The notes: a model not told the origin generated them from the letters alone. Positions 8,787 through 19,971 are shown, counted from the stretch's first letter. The stretch is DNA of 64,000 nucleotides from Phyllobacteriaceae bacterium (GCA_002708825.1 PAPF01000019.1:1-64000), one strand, 5' to 3'. Translations and numbers: made by a program.

Positions 8787-9565
8787 GTGATCGGTCCGGG
8801 TCCCTGTTCAGCGTCGGTTTCAATGATCCGGAGAACGGCTTCGTTCCAGCCGGCCGGGCCGGCGCGGCGCGTCCGGATGATCCGGCCTTCGTCTTCGCCC
8901 TCCAGTGGCGGTAGCGGGTCGTGTGCCGGATTTGCGACAATCACGCCCATGTCGGCCGCGCGCAACATGGCGATGTCATTGGGGGCATCGCCGAGCGCCA
9001 CGACGGGGCCGGTCGCGCCCAGGCTCTTGCAGACCTCGCCCATCCGCCTGGCCTTGTCGCTGCCAAGGGACAGCGTGAGGAAACGGCCGCCGCGAATTGC
9101 AGATACGCCTTTCGCTGCCAGCGCTGCGACAAACGCCTTCTCCTGTTCGGCCGTGCCCATGAAATCCCCCGGCTCGGAAAACCGGCGCTCCATGGCCCTG
9201 CGGGCCGCGTCCGGCGGCAGACCGGTGCGGGCCGAGACTTCCGCCAGGCTCCAGTCGCCGAACCCCTGGAAGAGCACACGCAATTCCTCCGGAAGGCCAT
9301 CCAGCGTGCCGCGTATCGCTGTCCATTGCGCATTGCTCCCGGCTTCCTGCCCGGGCCACGCTATTCCGGCACCGTTCTCCACGATCGCCGGTCCGGTCAT
9401 GCCAGCCTCGTGCATCACCGCACCCACTTCGGCGGCGGTCTTGGAGGTGGCGGGAATGACCGGGATCGAGCGGGCCGCGCATGCGGACAATGCCGGACGG
9501 GCCGCTTCCAGCGAATATGTTTCGTGGTCGAGCAGCGTGCCGTCGAGATCGGTGAAGATGATCAT
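8783..9565 (-). CDS. HAD-IIB phosphatase, mannosyl/glucosyl-3-phosphoglycerate phosphatase-like
   Basis: MIIFTDLDGTLLDHETYS, ATSKTAAEV, IVENGAGIAWP, ALGDAPNDIAML; 4-nt overlap with the GpgS-like gene. Confidence 0.8.
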   Translation of the reverse strand: MIIFTDLDGTLLDHETYSLEAARPALSACAARSIPVIPATSKTAAEVGAVMHEAGMTGPAIVENGAGIAWPGQEAGSNAQWTAIRGTLDGLPEELRVLFQGFGDWSLAEVSARTGLPPDAARRAMERRFSEPGDFMGTAEQEKAFVAALAAKGVSAIRGGRFLTLSLGSDKARRMGEVCKSLGATGPVVALGDAPNDIAMLRAADMGVIVANPAHDPLPPLEGEDEGRIIRTRRAGPAGWNEAVLRIIETDAEQGPGPIT

Positions 9566-9640
9566 CGTTAAATTATAGACTGCTCAACGCGCCCATCAAC
9601 ATGATGCAGCGCAAAATGCAGCCACGGCACGCAAATGACT

Positions 9641-10426
9641 TCACCGTGTATTGGCAACAACCCATTGCCTCCACTGGCTCTGCGAGCCATGGAAGACGTT
9701 GATATCCGTATTCCCCTTGATACCCGGAACGACCCCGGTGCCGGTGTACTGCCAGAAGGTCCAGTTCTGTTCGCCGTATTTCTGCGACGGATGACCGGCG
9801 ACCGACCGCAACCAGAACGGATAGCCGCGGATCTTCCAGAGCTGGTTCTCCTCATAGAAGTCCACGGTGGTATAGATCACGGGCGTCTTGCCGTAGTGAC
9901 GTGACACCTGCCGCAGGAAGACATCCATTTCCTTGCGCACGGCGTCCGGCTTCGGCCTGAAGGTGCAGGTAGGCGACTTGTGGTTCCACTCCATGTCCAG
10001 CACCGGCGGCAAGGAGGTGCGGTCGACGGGCACATTTTTCCTGAACCAGAGGGCCTGTTCGAAAGCCGGTCGGCAGAAATAGAAGAAGTGGTAGGCGCCA
10101 CGCGGTATGCCTGCCCGTTTGGCTGCCTGCCAGTTCGCGTGGAACCGCTCGTCAAGCCTGTCGCCGCCTTCGGTGGCCTTGATAAAGGCGAAGGAAACGC
10201 CGGCCTGCCTGGCTTTCTGCCAATCGATCTGGCCCTGGTATTTCGCAACGTCGATGCCGTGGACCGGATAATGCCAGGGCGTACGGCCGGACCAGTCGTG
10301 CGGGTCGTTGTCGGCAAAGCGCGGACTGCTGACGCTGACCTGCAGATCGAGCGCCTGATCGACGTTCGTGCTGGTGCACGCAGCCAGGACAATTGCGAAC
10401 AGGGCGATGGAAGCGGCGCGGCGCAT
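9641..10426 (-). CDS. GH25 family lysozyme, predicted lipoprotein
   Basis: MRRAASIALFAIVLAACTS lipobox; VHGIDVAKYQGQIDWQKARQAGVSFAFIKATEGGDRLDERF, WQYTGTGVVPGIKGNTDINVFHG. Confidence 0.9.
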   Translation of the reverse strand: MRRAASIALFAIVLAACTSTNVDQALDLQVSVSSPRFADNDPHDWSGRTPWHYPVHGIDVAKYQGQIDWQKARQAGVSFAFIKATEGGDRLDERFHANWQAAKRAGIPRGAYHFFYFCRPAFEQALWFRKNVPVDRTSLPPVLDMEWNHKSPTCTFRPKPDAVRKEMDVFLRQVSRHYGKTPVIYTTVDFYEENQLWKIRGYPFWLRSVAGHPSQKYGEQNWTFWQYTGTGVVPGIKGNTDINVFHGSQSQWRQWVVANTR

Positions 10427-10561
10427 GGATTTCAAATCACTCCGGTTTGGCTGCGTGCCAGAGTAAGCCAAGGCTTGCCTTGCGTCACCCTTGCGCCACC
10501 TTGTCATGCCGCCTTGTGTCGGTCACGTTGGCTCCGGGAAAACAGGACAAGGTTGGCGGGA

Positions 10562-11971
10562 ATGATGCGCTTCTTCAAGTGGCTTGCCGGACTGATTGCC
10601 ATCTTGCTCGCCGGCGGCGCCGTCTGGCTTGCCGTTTCGCCACCTGCGATGATCCGGGTTGCCACCAATTACGCGGCGAAGATCGTCTGCTCGAATGTCT
10701 TCATTGCCGGTCGCGATGCCGACGCGGTGATGGCGACAGATGTTCAGGCGCCCGGCCACCCGGTTTTCAAGGCAATTACGGTCGAAGTGGAAAGGACAGG
10801 CGCTCAGCCGGGCGTGACCGCCAAACTGCTTGGCATTTTCGGTGCCGGTCATGCCGTCTGGCGGGGCGAGGGGCTGGGGTGTTCCAGTGCGCAGGCCGGC
10901 GGAAACCTGACGCACGCAGATGCCCCGGTTTCGCAAAGGCCGGTAGATGGCAATGCGGAGGCGCTGTGGCCGAATGGCGACCGGGTTGCGCCTTCGCAGG
11001 ATCCGGCCATCGCAACCATTCTCGATGATGCTGCTATCGCCGGCCCGGGCATGCGGGCGATCGTCGTCGTCCACAAGGGCCGGATCATCGGGGAACGCTA
11101 TGGCGAAGGCTTCGATCCCCAGACACCCTTGCTCGGATGGTCGATGACCAAGACGGTAACAGCGGCGATCATCGGGACACTGGTGAAGGAAGGCCGCCTG
11201 TCCCTCGATCAAAGCGGTCTTTTCGACGGATGGACCGGAGATGCACGGAACGACATCACCCTGGAGTCCCTCCTGGAAATGTCGTCCGGCCTTGCCTGGA
11301 ACGAAGGCTACGGGGATGTATCCGACGTGACGCGGATGCTCTATCTGGAAGAAGACATGGCAGCCTTCGCCGCATCCAAGCCGTACGATCCGGAAAACGG
11401 CAATCCGGATGGCGACGGGCTGTTCAACTATTCCTCCGGAACTTCGGTCCTGCTTTCGGATATCTGGATGCGGGCCGCGCAGCAGCCGGTTTCCTATCCC
11501 TGGGAGGCTCTTTTCGAGACGCTCGGCATGACCAGTGCAACCTTCGAGATGGATGCCGCGGGAACATTTGTCGGTTCGTCCTACCTCTATGCCTCGGCCC
11601 GCGACTGGGCTCGCTTCGGCCAGTTGCTGCTGCAACGCGGCGCCTGGAACGGGCGGTCGCTCCTGCCGGCCGGATATGTCGACTGGATGACGGAACCCGC
11701 TGCGGCGTCCAGGGCGCCGTGGGGCGGCTACACCTACGGGCGCCATGTCTGGCTGGTCGGTCCGCGCGGCGATGTTCCGCGCGACCGGGACCCGGAGGCC
11801 GCATTCGATCTGCCCGGGGACACCTACTGGCTGCGCGGACATGACGGACAGACGATAGCAGTCGTTCCGTCCCGCGACCTCGTCGTGGTGCGCATGGGGT
11901 TGACGCCATCGAAGCTGAAATACCAGCCCCAGGGCTTGGTGGACGCACTCGCCAATGCGGTTGGCGGATGA
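10562..11971 (+). CDS. Serine hydrolase (beta-lactamase/class C-related)
   Basis: N-terminal TM segment; GWSMTKTVTAAIIGTLVKEGRL (SxxK), LEMSSGLAWNE, FNYSSGTSVLLSDI (YxS). Confidence 0.88.
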   Translation: MMRFFKWLAGLIAILLAGGAVWLAVSPPAMIRVATNYAAKIVCSNVFIAGRDADAVMATDVQAPGHPVFKAITVEVERTGAQPGVTAKLLGIFGAGHAVWRGEGLGCSSAQAGGNLTHADAPVSQRPVDGNAEALWPNGDRVAPSQDPAIATILDDAAIAGPGMRAIVVVHKGRIIGERYGEGFDPQTPLLGWSMTKTVTAAIIGTLVKEGRLSLDQSGLFDGWTGDARNDITLESLLEMSSGLAWNEGYGDVSDVTRMLYLEEDMAAFAASKPYDPENGNPDGDGLFNYSSGTSVLLSDIWMRAAQQPVSYPWEALFETLGMTSATFEMDAAGTFVGSSYLYASARDWARFGQLLLQRGAWNGRSLLPAGYVDWMTEPAAASRAPWGGYTYGRHVWLVGPRGDVPRDRDPEAAFDLPGDTYWLRGHDGQTIAVVPSRDLVVVRMGLTPSKLKYQPQGLVDALANAVGG

Positions 11972-11980
11972 GTGAAGGCG

Positions 11981-13183
11981 TCAGGCCTGACCCGTGCGGG
12001 CCAGGATTTCCCGGAACCACGCCGTTTGCGGATCGAACGGCTTGCCGCCGGCAATGCGCTCGAACTCGATGGTGCGAAGGCGCCCGTCATGGTCCTCGTC
12101 ATGGCCGACGACGCCTGAAACACCCTCCAGCGCGCTTGTCACTGCATGGTCGGCCATGCCCTTGATGAGATGCAGGTCATCGGGGTTGGCAGGCGCCGAG
12201 CGGGCATAGTAGCCCGATTTCTGGACAAGTGTCTTGTCCGCTCCGATGGCCTTGGCGAAGCGTCTGGCAAACCAGTCGCCCACGTTGACCGAATCCAGTC
12301 TGACATGCCCGAAGGCGTCGCGCTCGAGCGTCTCGCCACCGGCTTCGCGTTCTGACATGATTTCGTCGACGCAAGCCCCTTCCGAAACGAAAATGGTTGC
12401 GTAACCGGTGTCCCGCATTGCCCTGGACAAGCGCTCCGTCTCGCTCTCGATGTCGAATGGCATTTCAGGAACATAGACGGCTTCGACATCCTTGAGAGCG
12501 TGGTTCATCATCAGGCCCTCGCAATAGGTCCGCCCCTCGATCCGCTCATTGTAGGCGCGGAGCGTGGCGGCGGTGAGCCAGCCACAATGCCGGCCCATGA
12601 CTTCATGCACGACGAAGGTGTTCGGTGTGGCGCTCTGCTCGTTGGAGACGTGGTCGAAAAAGCGTGCTCCGACCTGCGCCGCGGTCAATGCGCCGAGCGA
12701 TTGGCGGATCGGCCTGATGTCGTTGTCGACCGTCTTGGGCAATCCAACCACAGTCATGTCGAAGCCGTCGGCCTTGAGATGGGCGGCGAGGTCGCCGGCG
12801 GTGGTGTTCGTGTCGTCACCGCCGATCGTGTGCAGGATCGTCACGCCGTCGGCTTCAAGTTGGCGGGCGGCGGCATCGAGCGGGCTCTCGCCCGGTTTGA
12901 CGAGGCCGCGTTTCTCGCAATCGGCGGCATTGGTCAGCTTCACCCGCGAATTGCCGATCGGCGATCCGCCATGATGCAGGAGCGCGCGGGCGTTGGCTCG
13001 AACCTGCGGGGTGACAGGCAGGATATCGCCTTTCAACAGGCCAGTGTAGCCTGAACGGTAGGCGATGATCTCAAGGTCAGGGGCGATTTCGCTATAGCGC
13101 TCGATGAGGCAGCCGACAGCGGCGGAGAGGCAGGGCGCAAGGCCGCCGGCGGTGAGGAGCGCGATCTTTTGCTTGGCAGGCAT
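11981..13183 (-). CDS. pfp: 6-phosphofructokinase, PPi-dependent type
   Basis: LLTAGGLAPCLSAAVG, HTIGGDDTNTTA (GGDD), GLPKTVDNDI, VHEVMGRHCGWL. Confidence 0.88.
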   Translation of the reverse strand: MPAKQKIALLTAGGLAPCLSAAVGCLIERYSEIAPDLEIIAYRSGYTGLLKGDILPVTPQVRANARALLHHGGSPIGNSRVKLTNAADCEKRGLVKPGESPLDAAARQLEADGVTILHTIGGDDTNTTAGDLAAHLKADGFDMTVVGLPKTVDNDIRPIRQSLGALTAAQVGARFFDHVSNEQSATPNTFVVHEVMGRHCGWLTAATLRAYNERIEGRTYCEGLMMNHALKDVEAVYVPEMPFDIESETERLSRAMRDTGYATIFVSEGACVDEIMSEREAGGETLERDAFGHVRLDSVNVGDWFARRFAKAIGADKTLVQKSGYYARSAPANPDDLHLIKGMADHAVTSALEGVSGVVGHDEDHDGRLRTIEFERIAGGKPFDPQTAWFREILARTGQA

Positions 13184-13279
13184 TCGCAGGCATTCCGCAG
13201 AAACGAGACATAACTAAATCGATTTAACAATATGCGAAACCTGTCTTCCTGTCCATGCGGAATGCGGCGTGGATCGCTG

Positions 13280-13999
13280 TCAGGCCAATCCCTGAAGCAG
13301 CATGCCGACGACATAGGCGAGGGATGACGCGGCTGCGCCGATCAAGAACGTCTCGAGGGCGGACCGCCACCATGGCGCCAGGGACCAACGGGACTTGGCA
13401 GCGCCGATTACAATGAAAACCATGCCCGTCATGACGACGGAGACCATGAACGCGTCTGCCAGTCCAATGGCGAAGGGCAGGAGCGGCACCGCACCGCAGA
13501 TCAGAAAGGCCAGGAATGTGACGACTGCGGCCATGCGGGGCGAAGGCCTCACCGAGGGAAAGCCGTATTCCTCCGTCAGCATGATGCGAATCCAGGTTTC
13601 CCGGTCAGCGGTTACGGCAGCAACTGCCTGTTCAAGCGTGTCTCCCGAAAGACCCTTCGAGGCGAGGATCTGGCGTACTTCCTCGCGTTCGCCTTCCGGT
13701 TCAAGCCGGATGTGCTTCTTCTCGATCTCGCGCACGCGGTCGATGTCATCGACGACGGTCTTGGTACCCGAGTAGTTGCCAGCGGCCATGGAGAAGCCGT
13801 CGGCCAGCAGGTTTGCCAGGCCGAGGATCAGGACAATGCCCGAGGACAGGCTTGCCCCCTCGACGCCTGCTACGATTGCGAATGTCGTCACCGATCCGTC
13901 GATCCCGCCATAGACGAAATCACGCAGATAGGAAGGTCTGGTGCCATCGGCCAAACGTGCGGCGATGGCCTTGGATTCGTGACTGTGTTCCAGTTTCAT
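13280..13999 (-). CDS. VIT1/CCC1-family transporter
   Basis: LRDFVYGGIDGSVTTFAIVAGVEGASLSSGIVLILGLANLLADGFSMAAGNY. Confidence 0.92.
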   Translation of the reverse strand: MKLEHSHESKAIAARLADGTRPSYLRDFVYGGIDGSVTTFAIVAGVEGASLSSGIVLILGLANLLADGFSMAAGNYSGTKTVVDDIDRVREIEKKHIRLEPEGEREEVRQILASKGLSGDTLEQAVAAVTADRETWIRIMLTEEYGFPSVRPSPRMAAVVTFLAFLICGAVPLLPFAIGLADAFMVSVVMTGMVFIVIGAAKSRWSLAPWWRSALETFLIGAAASSLAYVVGMLLQGLA

Positions 14000-14074
14000 C
14001 GCCTGTCACGCTACAATGGCCAGACCTGAATGGATAGACGGGGCGAAAGCCAGGCGACTTCGCCTCCGTCGCCA

Positions 14075-17000
14075 TCAAGGCTTGCCGTATCCGCCCGCAG
14101 TGGGCGTCGTCACGATCACGGCCTCCCCGGCTTTCAGCACGGTCTGGTCGCAGGCCTTGAGCGTTTCGAGCGTTCCGTCCTGACGGCGAACCTGGGTTGC
14201 TCCAACCTGGCCCTCTGTGCCACCGGCTATCCCCTGCGGTGGGCGGCCGCGATGCGATGACAGGATGGCGCAGTCCATCTCTTCCAGAAAGCGGAGTGTG
14301 CGCCGTGTCCCGTCGCCTGCATTCCACTTGCCCTTGCCGCCGGAGCCTGCCCGGATGTGGAAATCTTCCAGCACGACGGGAAAGCGCAGTTCCAGGATTT
14401 CCGGATCGGTCAGCCGCGAATTTGTCATGTGCGTATGCACACCGGACGTGCCGGCAAAGCCGCGTCCGTCATTCATGACGCCCGCCGGCGAACCGGAACA
14501 GATCGTTTCGTAGTACTGATACCGGTCATTTCCGAAGGTCAGGTTGTTCATCGTGCCCTGCGCATTGGCCAGCGCGCCCATGGCGGCGAAAAGGGCATTC
14601 GTGACATGCTGAGAGGTCTCCACGTTGCCCGCCACGACGGCGGCGGGATAGGCGGGCTTGAGCATGCAGCCGTCGGGGATCACGATGTGAATCGGGCGCA
14701 GGCACCCGGCATTCATGGGAATATTGCCTTCGACCATGACCCGGAAGGCATAGAGGACGGCGGCGCGGGTCACCGGTTCGGGGGCATTGAAGTTGTTCTT
14801 CATCACCGGCGATGTGCCCGTGAAGTCAACGGTTGCCTCGCGTTTCCCGCGATCGATGGTGATCCTGACGCGGATCGTCTGGCCCGTGTCGGTCTCGTAG
14901 GCATATTCGCTGACATCCGGAAGACGCGAGAGGACTTCGCGCACGGCCTCGGCGGCATTGTCCTGCACATGACCCATATAGGCTTCGACCACGTCGAGAC
15001 CGAAATTGGCGACCATGCGGCGAAGTTCCGCCACGCCCTTTTCGTTTGCGGCGATCTGGGCCTTCAGGTCGGCCACATTCTGATGGACATTGCGGACCGG
15101 ATAGGGATGGTCGGTTAGAAGCGCGATCAGTTCGGCTTCGCGGAAGCGACCCTTCTCGACCAGCCTGAAATTGTCGATGAGCACGCCTTCCTCGTCCACC
15201 GTCGTGGCCAGCGGTGTCATGGAGCCGGGTGCGGAACCGCCGACATCGGCATGGTGGCCGCGCGAGGCTGCCCAGAAGAGGATGGTCTTGCCCTCGTCGT
15301 CGAAGACGGGCGTCACCACCGTGATGTCAGGGAGATGCGTTCCGCCATTATAGGGCGCGTTCAACGCGAACACGTCACCGGGGTGGATGTCGCCTTCATT
15401 GAGCCGGATGATTGTTTCCACCGAGCGGTCCATGGATCCAAGGTGCACCGGCATGTGGGGGGCATTGGCCACGAGCGCGCCGTTGCGGTCGAAGACGGCA
15501 CAGGAAAAGTCCAGCCGTTCCTTGATGTTCACGGAATAGGCCGTGTTCTGAAGCGTCACCCCCATCTGTTCGGCAATCGACATGAAGAGATTGTTGAACA
15601 CTTCGAGCAGGATGGGGTCGGCGCCCTTGCCGTCGGCTCCGGTCGTGCCAAGCGCAGCCATGCGTTCCATCCGCTCCACCCGGCGCAACAGGACGTGATC
15701 GCGTTCCGTGATCTCCGCTTGCCAGCCGGGCTCGACGACGATGGTCTGGTTCGCCTCGATGATGAGGGCGGGTCCCTTGAGTCGCGCGCCCGGCGTCATC
15801 GCCTCGCGCTTCACGAGAGCGGCATCGTGCCATTTCCCTCCGGAGAACAGCTTCCGTGTCTCGCCGGGTTCAATATCGCGCGCTTCCGCTTCGAGTTCAG
15901 GCTCGATACCGCCAGGATCGCGAATGTCCATGGCTTCGAGCGACAGGCTTTCGACGATCAGCGGCTTGTCATCATAAATGAAACCGAACTGAGCCTTGTG
16001 GGAGGCCTCGAACTCGCTCTTTGCCTCATCGGCGGAAAAGCTGGAAAAATCCACCGGCAAGGTCGTGTCCGTTCCGTCATAGCGAACCTGCAGGACCGGC
16101 CGCCAGCCGATGGCGTCTTCAGGTATGCCCTGGCCAAGGAGCTCGGCATAGACCTGCTTGCGCAGATGATCGGCGGTCATGCGGATATCTGTCACGGCGG
16201 CGGAATCCAGCCGCTTGAGGATGGCCTGCTGGCGTGAGGCGAAGACCGCGGCAAGGCCGATGCCATAGGCGGAGAGCAGGCCGGACAGGGGATGGATCAG
16301 CACCGATTCCATGCCAAGCGCATCAGCCACCATGCAGGCATGCTGGCCGCCGGCGCCGCCGAAACAGTTCAGCAGATACTTCGTCACATCGTAGCCGCGC
16401 TGGACGGAGATCTTCTTGATGGCATTGGCCATGTTCTCCACCGCGATGGTGACGAAACCCTCGGCCACTTCCTCCGGGGTTTTTCCATCGGACGCTTGCT
16501 CTGCCATCTCGGCGAACTTGCGCACCACGATATCGCGATCGAGCGGCTGGTCCTGTCCCGGCCCGAAAATCGCGGGAAACTGGTCGGGCTGGAGCTTGCC
16601 AAGCATCACGTTGGCATCCGTGACCGCCAGCGGACCGCCGCGCCTGTAACAGGCCGGGCCTGGATTCGCACCGGCTGAATCCGGGCCGGCCTGGAAACGC
16701 CCCTGATCGAAATGGAGGATCGATCCGCCACCGGCTGCGACCGTGTGAATGCGCATCATCGGCGCGCGGATGCGTACGCCGGCCACCTCGGTGTCGAAAG
16801 CCCTTTCGTAGTCGCCATCGTAATGGGCAACGTCCGTCGAGGTGCCGCCCATGTCGAAACCGATGACCTTCTCGAAACCGGCGAGACGGGCGGTTTCCAC
16901 CATGCCGACGACGCCGCCTGCGGGACCCGACAGGATGGCGTCCTTGCCCTGGAACAGGTCGGCTGCGGTCAGTCCGCCCGAGGACATCATGAACATCAGG

Positions 17001-17746
17001 CGCGGCTTGCCGGGATCTGGTGCTGCTTCCGGATCGCCATCGATGTCGGCGCCCAGTTCGTCGGCCACCTGGCGGACATAGCGGCTGAGGATGGGTGTGA
17101 GATAGGCGTCCACGACGGTCGTATCGCCGCGTCCGACAAACTTGACGAGGGGCGAAACCATATGACTGACCGACACCTGGCCGAAACCCATGTTCCAGGC
17201 GGCGCTTGCCGCCATGACCTCGTGAGCCGGGTAGTTCCAGGCGTGCATGAAGCAGATGGCGACAGAATCGATACCCTCAGCCTTGATCCCGCGCAGCGCA
17301 GCATTGATCGGCTCGACCTGCGGCATCGTCTCGACGGTTCCATCGGCCAGCATGCGCTCGTCGATCTCGACCACACGCTCGTAGAGCTGTTCGGGAAGAA
17401 TGATTTCCTTGGCAAAGATGTCCGGTCGTGCCTGGTAGGCTATGCGCAAGGCATCGCGAAAGCCCTTGGTGACAAGGAGGGCCACCCGGTCCCCCTTGCG
17501 TTCCAGAAGCGCATTGGTGGCGACGGTCGTTCCCATCTTGACGTCGCCGATCCGGCCGGAGGGGATGGGGTCGCCAGCCTTCAGGCCGAGAAGGTCGCGG
17601 ATGCCCTGGATCGCCGCGTCGCGATAGGCTTCAGGATTTTCCGACAGCAGCTTGCGCGGATGCAGCGAGCCGTCCGGTGCACGGCCGATGACATCGGTAA
17701 ACGTGCCGCCGCGATCGATCCAGAAATCCCACTTGCCTTCGGTCAT
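14075..17746 (-). CDS. 5-oxoprolinase / hydantoinase, fused A and B domains
   Basis: [22 protein letters not shown]..., [54 protein letters not shown] (HyuA) followed by [30 protein letters not shown] (HyuB) in a single 1223-aa ORF. Confidence 0.92.
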   Translation of the reverse strand: MTEGKWDFWIDRGGTFTDVIGRAPDGSLHPRKLLSENPEAYRDAAIQGIRDLLGLKAGDPIPSGRIGDVKMGTTVATNALLERKGDRVALLVTKGFRDALRIAYQARPDIFAKEIILPEQLYERVVEIDERMLADGTVETMPQVEPINAALRGIKAEGIDSVAICFMHAWNYPAHEVMAASAAWNMGFGQVSVSHMVSPLVKFVGRGDTTVVDAYLTPILSRYVRQVADELGADIDGDPEAAPDPGKPRLMFMMSSGGLTAADLFQGKDAILSGPAGGVVGMVETARLAGFEKVIGFDMGGTSTDVAHYDGDYERAFDTEVAGVRIRAPMMRIHTVAAGGGSILHFDQGRFQAGPDSAGANPGPACYRRGGPLAVTDANVMLGKLQPDQFPAIFGPGQDQPLDRDIVVRKFAEMAEQASDGKTPEEVAEGFVTIAVENMANAIKKISVQRGYDVTKYLLNCFGGAGGQHACMVADALGMESVLIHPLSGLLSAYGIGLAAVFASRQQAILKRLDSAAVTDIRMTADHLRKQVYAELLGQGIPEDAIGWRPVLQVRYDGTDTTLPVDFSSFSADEAKSEFEASHKAQFGFIYDDKPLIVESLSLEAMDIRDPGGIEPELEAEARDIEPGETRKLFSGGKWHDAALVKREAMTPGARLKGPALIIEANQTIVVEPGWQAEITERDHVLLRRVERMERMAALGTTGADGKGADPILLEVFNNLFMSIAEQMGVTLQNTAYSVNIKERLDFSCAVFDRNGALVANAPHMPVHLGSMDRSVETIIRLNEGDIHPGDVFALNAPYNGGTHLPDITVVTPVFDDEGKTILFWAASRGHHADVGGSAPGSMTPLATTVDEEGVLIDNFRLVEKGRFREAELIALLTDHPYPVRNVHQNVADLKAQIAANEKGVAELRRMVANFGLDVVEAYMGHVQDNAAEAVREVLSRLPDVSEYAYETDTGQTIRVRITIDRGKREATVDFTGTSPVMKNNFNAPEPVTRAAVLYAFRVMVEGNIPMNAGCLRPIHIVIPDGCMLKPAYPAAVVAGNVETSQHVTNALFAAMGALANAQGTMNNLTFGNDRYQYYETICSGSPAGVMNDGRGFAGTSGVHTHMTNSRLTDPEILELRFPVVLEDFHIRAGSGGKGKWNAGDGTRRTLRFLEEMDCAILSSHRGRPPQGIAGGTEGQVGATQVRRQDGTLETLKACDQTVLKAGEAVIVTTPTAGGYGKP

Positions 17747-17867
17747 GTCCGCTTCCCCGATCTCTCCCTGCGCGCAAGCGCGTAATGGGAGCATTGCATC
17801 ATGGTCCGGAATAGGTCACGATAGAAGCATTATGTCAACATTATATCGATAAAATCTCGGTGAAATC

Positions 17868-18407
17868 ATGGCTGACGCCAACAGGAACAAGGCCCCGGCC
17901 AATGCTGCCCATCCGGTCGTTTCGGCCGCTCATCTGGCCGACGGAGCCATGCCGGCGCTGTCGGAAATGGAATTCGCCCTGGTTGTCCAGGCGAATGCCT
18001 ATCACCGATGGATCGCCCGCTGCATGGCCGCGGCAGGGGGCGAGGGGCTGTCAGCCATGGAAGTGCAGATCCTGCATGCCGTCAATCACCGTTCCCGCGA
18101 CAAGAGCCTCGGTGAACTGACGATGATGTTCAACATCGAGGACACACACGTCGTTACCTATGCGTTGAAGAAGCTGGAGGGCCAGAAGCTCGTCGAGGCC
18201 GGCCGGCGTGGAAAGGAAAAGACGGTCCGTATCACAAAAGCCGGCGAATCCCTGTGCCTGAGATACCGCGATGTCCGGGAGGCGCTCCTCGTTGACGGGA
18301 TGAAGCAACTGGGCCTCGATGAGAAGCGGCTTTCGGAACTGGCGGCGCTCATGCGCGTGCTTTCGGGGCAATATGACCAGGCGGCGCGCGCGGCGGCGAG
18401 CATGTGA
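17868..18407 (+). CDS. MarR-family winged-helix regulator (LdtR-like)
   Basis: LSEMEFALVVQANAYHRWIARCMAAAGGEGLSAMEVQILHAVNHRSRDKSLGELTMMFNIEDTHVVTYALKKLEGQKLVEAGRRGKEKTVRIT. Confidence 0.85.
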   Translation: MADANRNKAPANAAHPVVSAAHLADGAMPALSEMEFALVVQANAYHRWIARCMAAAGGEGLSAMEVQILHAVNHRSRDKSLGELTMMFNIEDTHVVTYALKKLEGQKLVEAGRRGKEKTVRITKAGESLCLRYRDVREALLVDGMKQLGLDEKRLSELAALMRVLSGQYDQAARAAASM

Positions 18408-18499
18408 TCTGGAGCCGGGTTGGTTCCTGTTTGCGTGCATCAAGCAAAGATTGAAAAAAGTCCACTTTCGTTCGGACCTTCGATTGCCTAAACAGGGGA

Positions 18500-19210
18500 A
18501 TGTCGCTCTGGTCCGAACTCGGCGCCCTTGTGTCGCGCGTTTCGTCCCGCGCCTTTTCAGGCGTGCTGGATGCCATGCGCACTGTCTTCGAGGGCGATCC
18601 GGCAACACGCCGGCGCGTTGCGTTCTCGATCGCAATGATCGCCCTGTCGGCGAAAATGGCCAAGGCTGACGGGGTGGTAACCCAGGACGAGGTCCGAGCA
18701 TTCCAGCAGATTTTCCATGTTCCGGATGATGAGCGGCGCAACGTCGCCCGCCTCTATGACCTCGCCAAGCGCGATGTCGCGGGCTACGAGGTCTATGCAC
18801 GCCAGATGACGAACCTGTGCGGTGGCGGCGAGCCAGGTTGCCCGGTCATGGAGGACATTCTCGACGGTCTGTTCCATATCGCCAAGGCCGATGGCGTGGT
18901 CCACGAAAGCGAATGGGTATTCCTGGAACGCGTTTCGGAGATCTTCGGCTTTGACGAACACGGGTTCCGCCGCATTTCGTCACGCCACGTCGACCTCGGC
19001 GAGAGCGACCCCTATACCGTTCTTGGCCTTCGCCGCGGGGTTCCGTTTGCGGAGGTTCGCGCCCGCTATCGCGATCTGGTTCGGGAAAATCATCCCGACA
19101 AACTGGTGGCGCGCGGCGTTCCGGAAGAATTCATCGTGATTGCCCATGACCGGATGGCTGCGATCAATGCGGCCTACGCGGCGATCGAGAAGGAAATGGC
19201 GGAGGCATGA
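18500..19210 (+). CDS. TerB-J-domain protein (DjlA-like)
   Basis: TerB-like AMIALSAKMAKADGVVTQDEVRAFQQIF plus C-terminal J domain YTVLGLRRGVPFAEVRARYRDLVRENHPDKL (HPD). Confidence 0.88.
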   Translation: MSLWSELGALVSRVSSRAFSGVLDAMRTVFEGDPATRRRVAFSIAMIALSAKMAKADGVVTQDEVRAFQQIFHVPDDERRNVARLYDLAKRDVAGYEVYARQMTNLCGGGEPGCPVMEDILDGLFHIAKADGVVHESEWVFLERVSEIFGFDEHGFRRISSRHVDLGESDPYTVLGLRRGVPFAEVRARYRDLVRENHPDKLVARGVPEEFIVIAHDRMAAINAAYAAIEKEMAEA

Positions 19211-19971
19211 CAGGCTTCCGGCCCGAACATGCGGGAGCGGAAGTCCGGGCATCTCCCAATTTCGGTCCGCGCAGGGACGGGAAATCGCCGACCATTCTTT
19301 TGCTTCACTATACCGGCATGGAAACCGGCGCGGCAGCAGAAAGCTGGCTTTGCAATCCTGAGAGCGAAGTCTCGTGCCACTATCTCGTCCACGAAGATGG
19401 ACGGATCGTCCAGATGGTTCGCGAGTGCGATCGCGCGTGGCATGCGGGCAAGGCGTGGTGGGCTGGTGAAACGGACATCAATTCCGTTTCGATCGGTATC
19501 GAGATCGTCAACCCAGGGCATGCCGGTGGTCTTCCAGATTTCCCCTCAAGACAGATTGATGCCGTCATCGCCCTTTCAAGCGACATCATGCAACGCAATG
19601 CCATCGCCGCCCCAAATGTCCTGGCCCATTCCGACGTGGCGCCCGGGCGCAAATGCGATCCCGGCGAGAAGTTCCCGTGGTCGAGGCTGGCATTGGCGGG
19701 TGTCGTGGTTCACGTTCCGCCGGCACCGCTTGAGGATGGGACGATCCTTCAGCCTGGTGACGACGGTGAGGCGGTGGAGCAGTTGCAGTCGATGCTGGCT
19801 CTCGTCGGCTACGGCGTCGACATCAATGGAATCTTCGACGATCATACGCGTGCATGCGTCGCTGCCTTTCAACGCCGTTACAGGCCGTGTCGCGTGGACG
19901 GCATTGCGGATGCCTCGACCATAAGGACTTTGCAGGCCCTGATGGAAAAACTGCCGCAAGCCTTCGGCTGA
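19207..19971 (+). CDS. N-acetylmuramoyl-L-alanine amidase with C-terminal peptidoglycan-binding domain
   Basis: LLHYTGMETGAAAESWLCNPESEVSCHYLVHEDGRIVQMVRECDRAWHAG, SIGIEIVNPGH, LAHSDVAPGRKCDPGEKFPW; PG_binding_1-like tail; ATGA overlap with the upstream gene. Confidence 0.92.
   Translation: MTGFRPEHAGAEVRASPNFGPRRDGKSPTILLLHYTGMETGAAAESWLCNPESEVSCHYLVHEDGRIVQMVRECDRAWHAGKAWWAGETDINSVSIGIEIVNPGHAGGLPDFPSRQIDAVIALSSDIMQRNAIAAPNVLAHSDVAPGRKCDPGEKFPWSRLALAGVVVHVPPAPLEDGTILQPGDDGEAVEQLQSMLALVGYGVDINGIFDDHTRACVAAFQRRYRPCRVDGIADASTIRTLQALMEKLPQAFG

Noticed and set aside
10523-11842. 439-aa minus-strand ORF
   Set aside because: Antisense to the serine hydrolase with intact SxxK and YxS motifs.
14357-16237. 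Large plus-strand ORFs inside the 5-oxoprolinase region
   Set aside because: Antisense shadows of a 1223-aa conserved protein.
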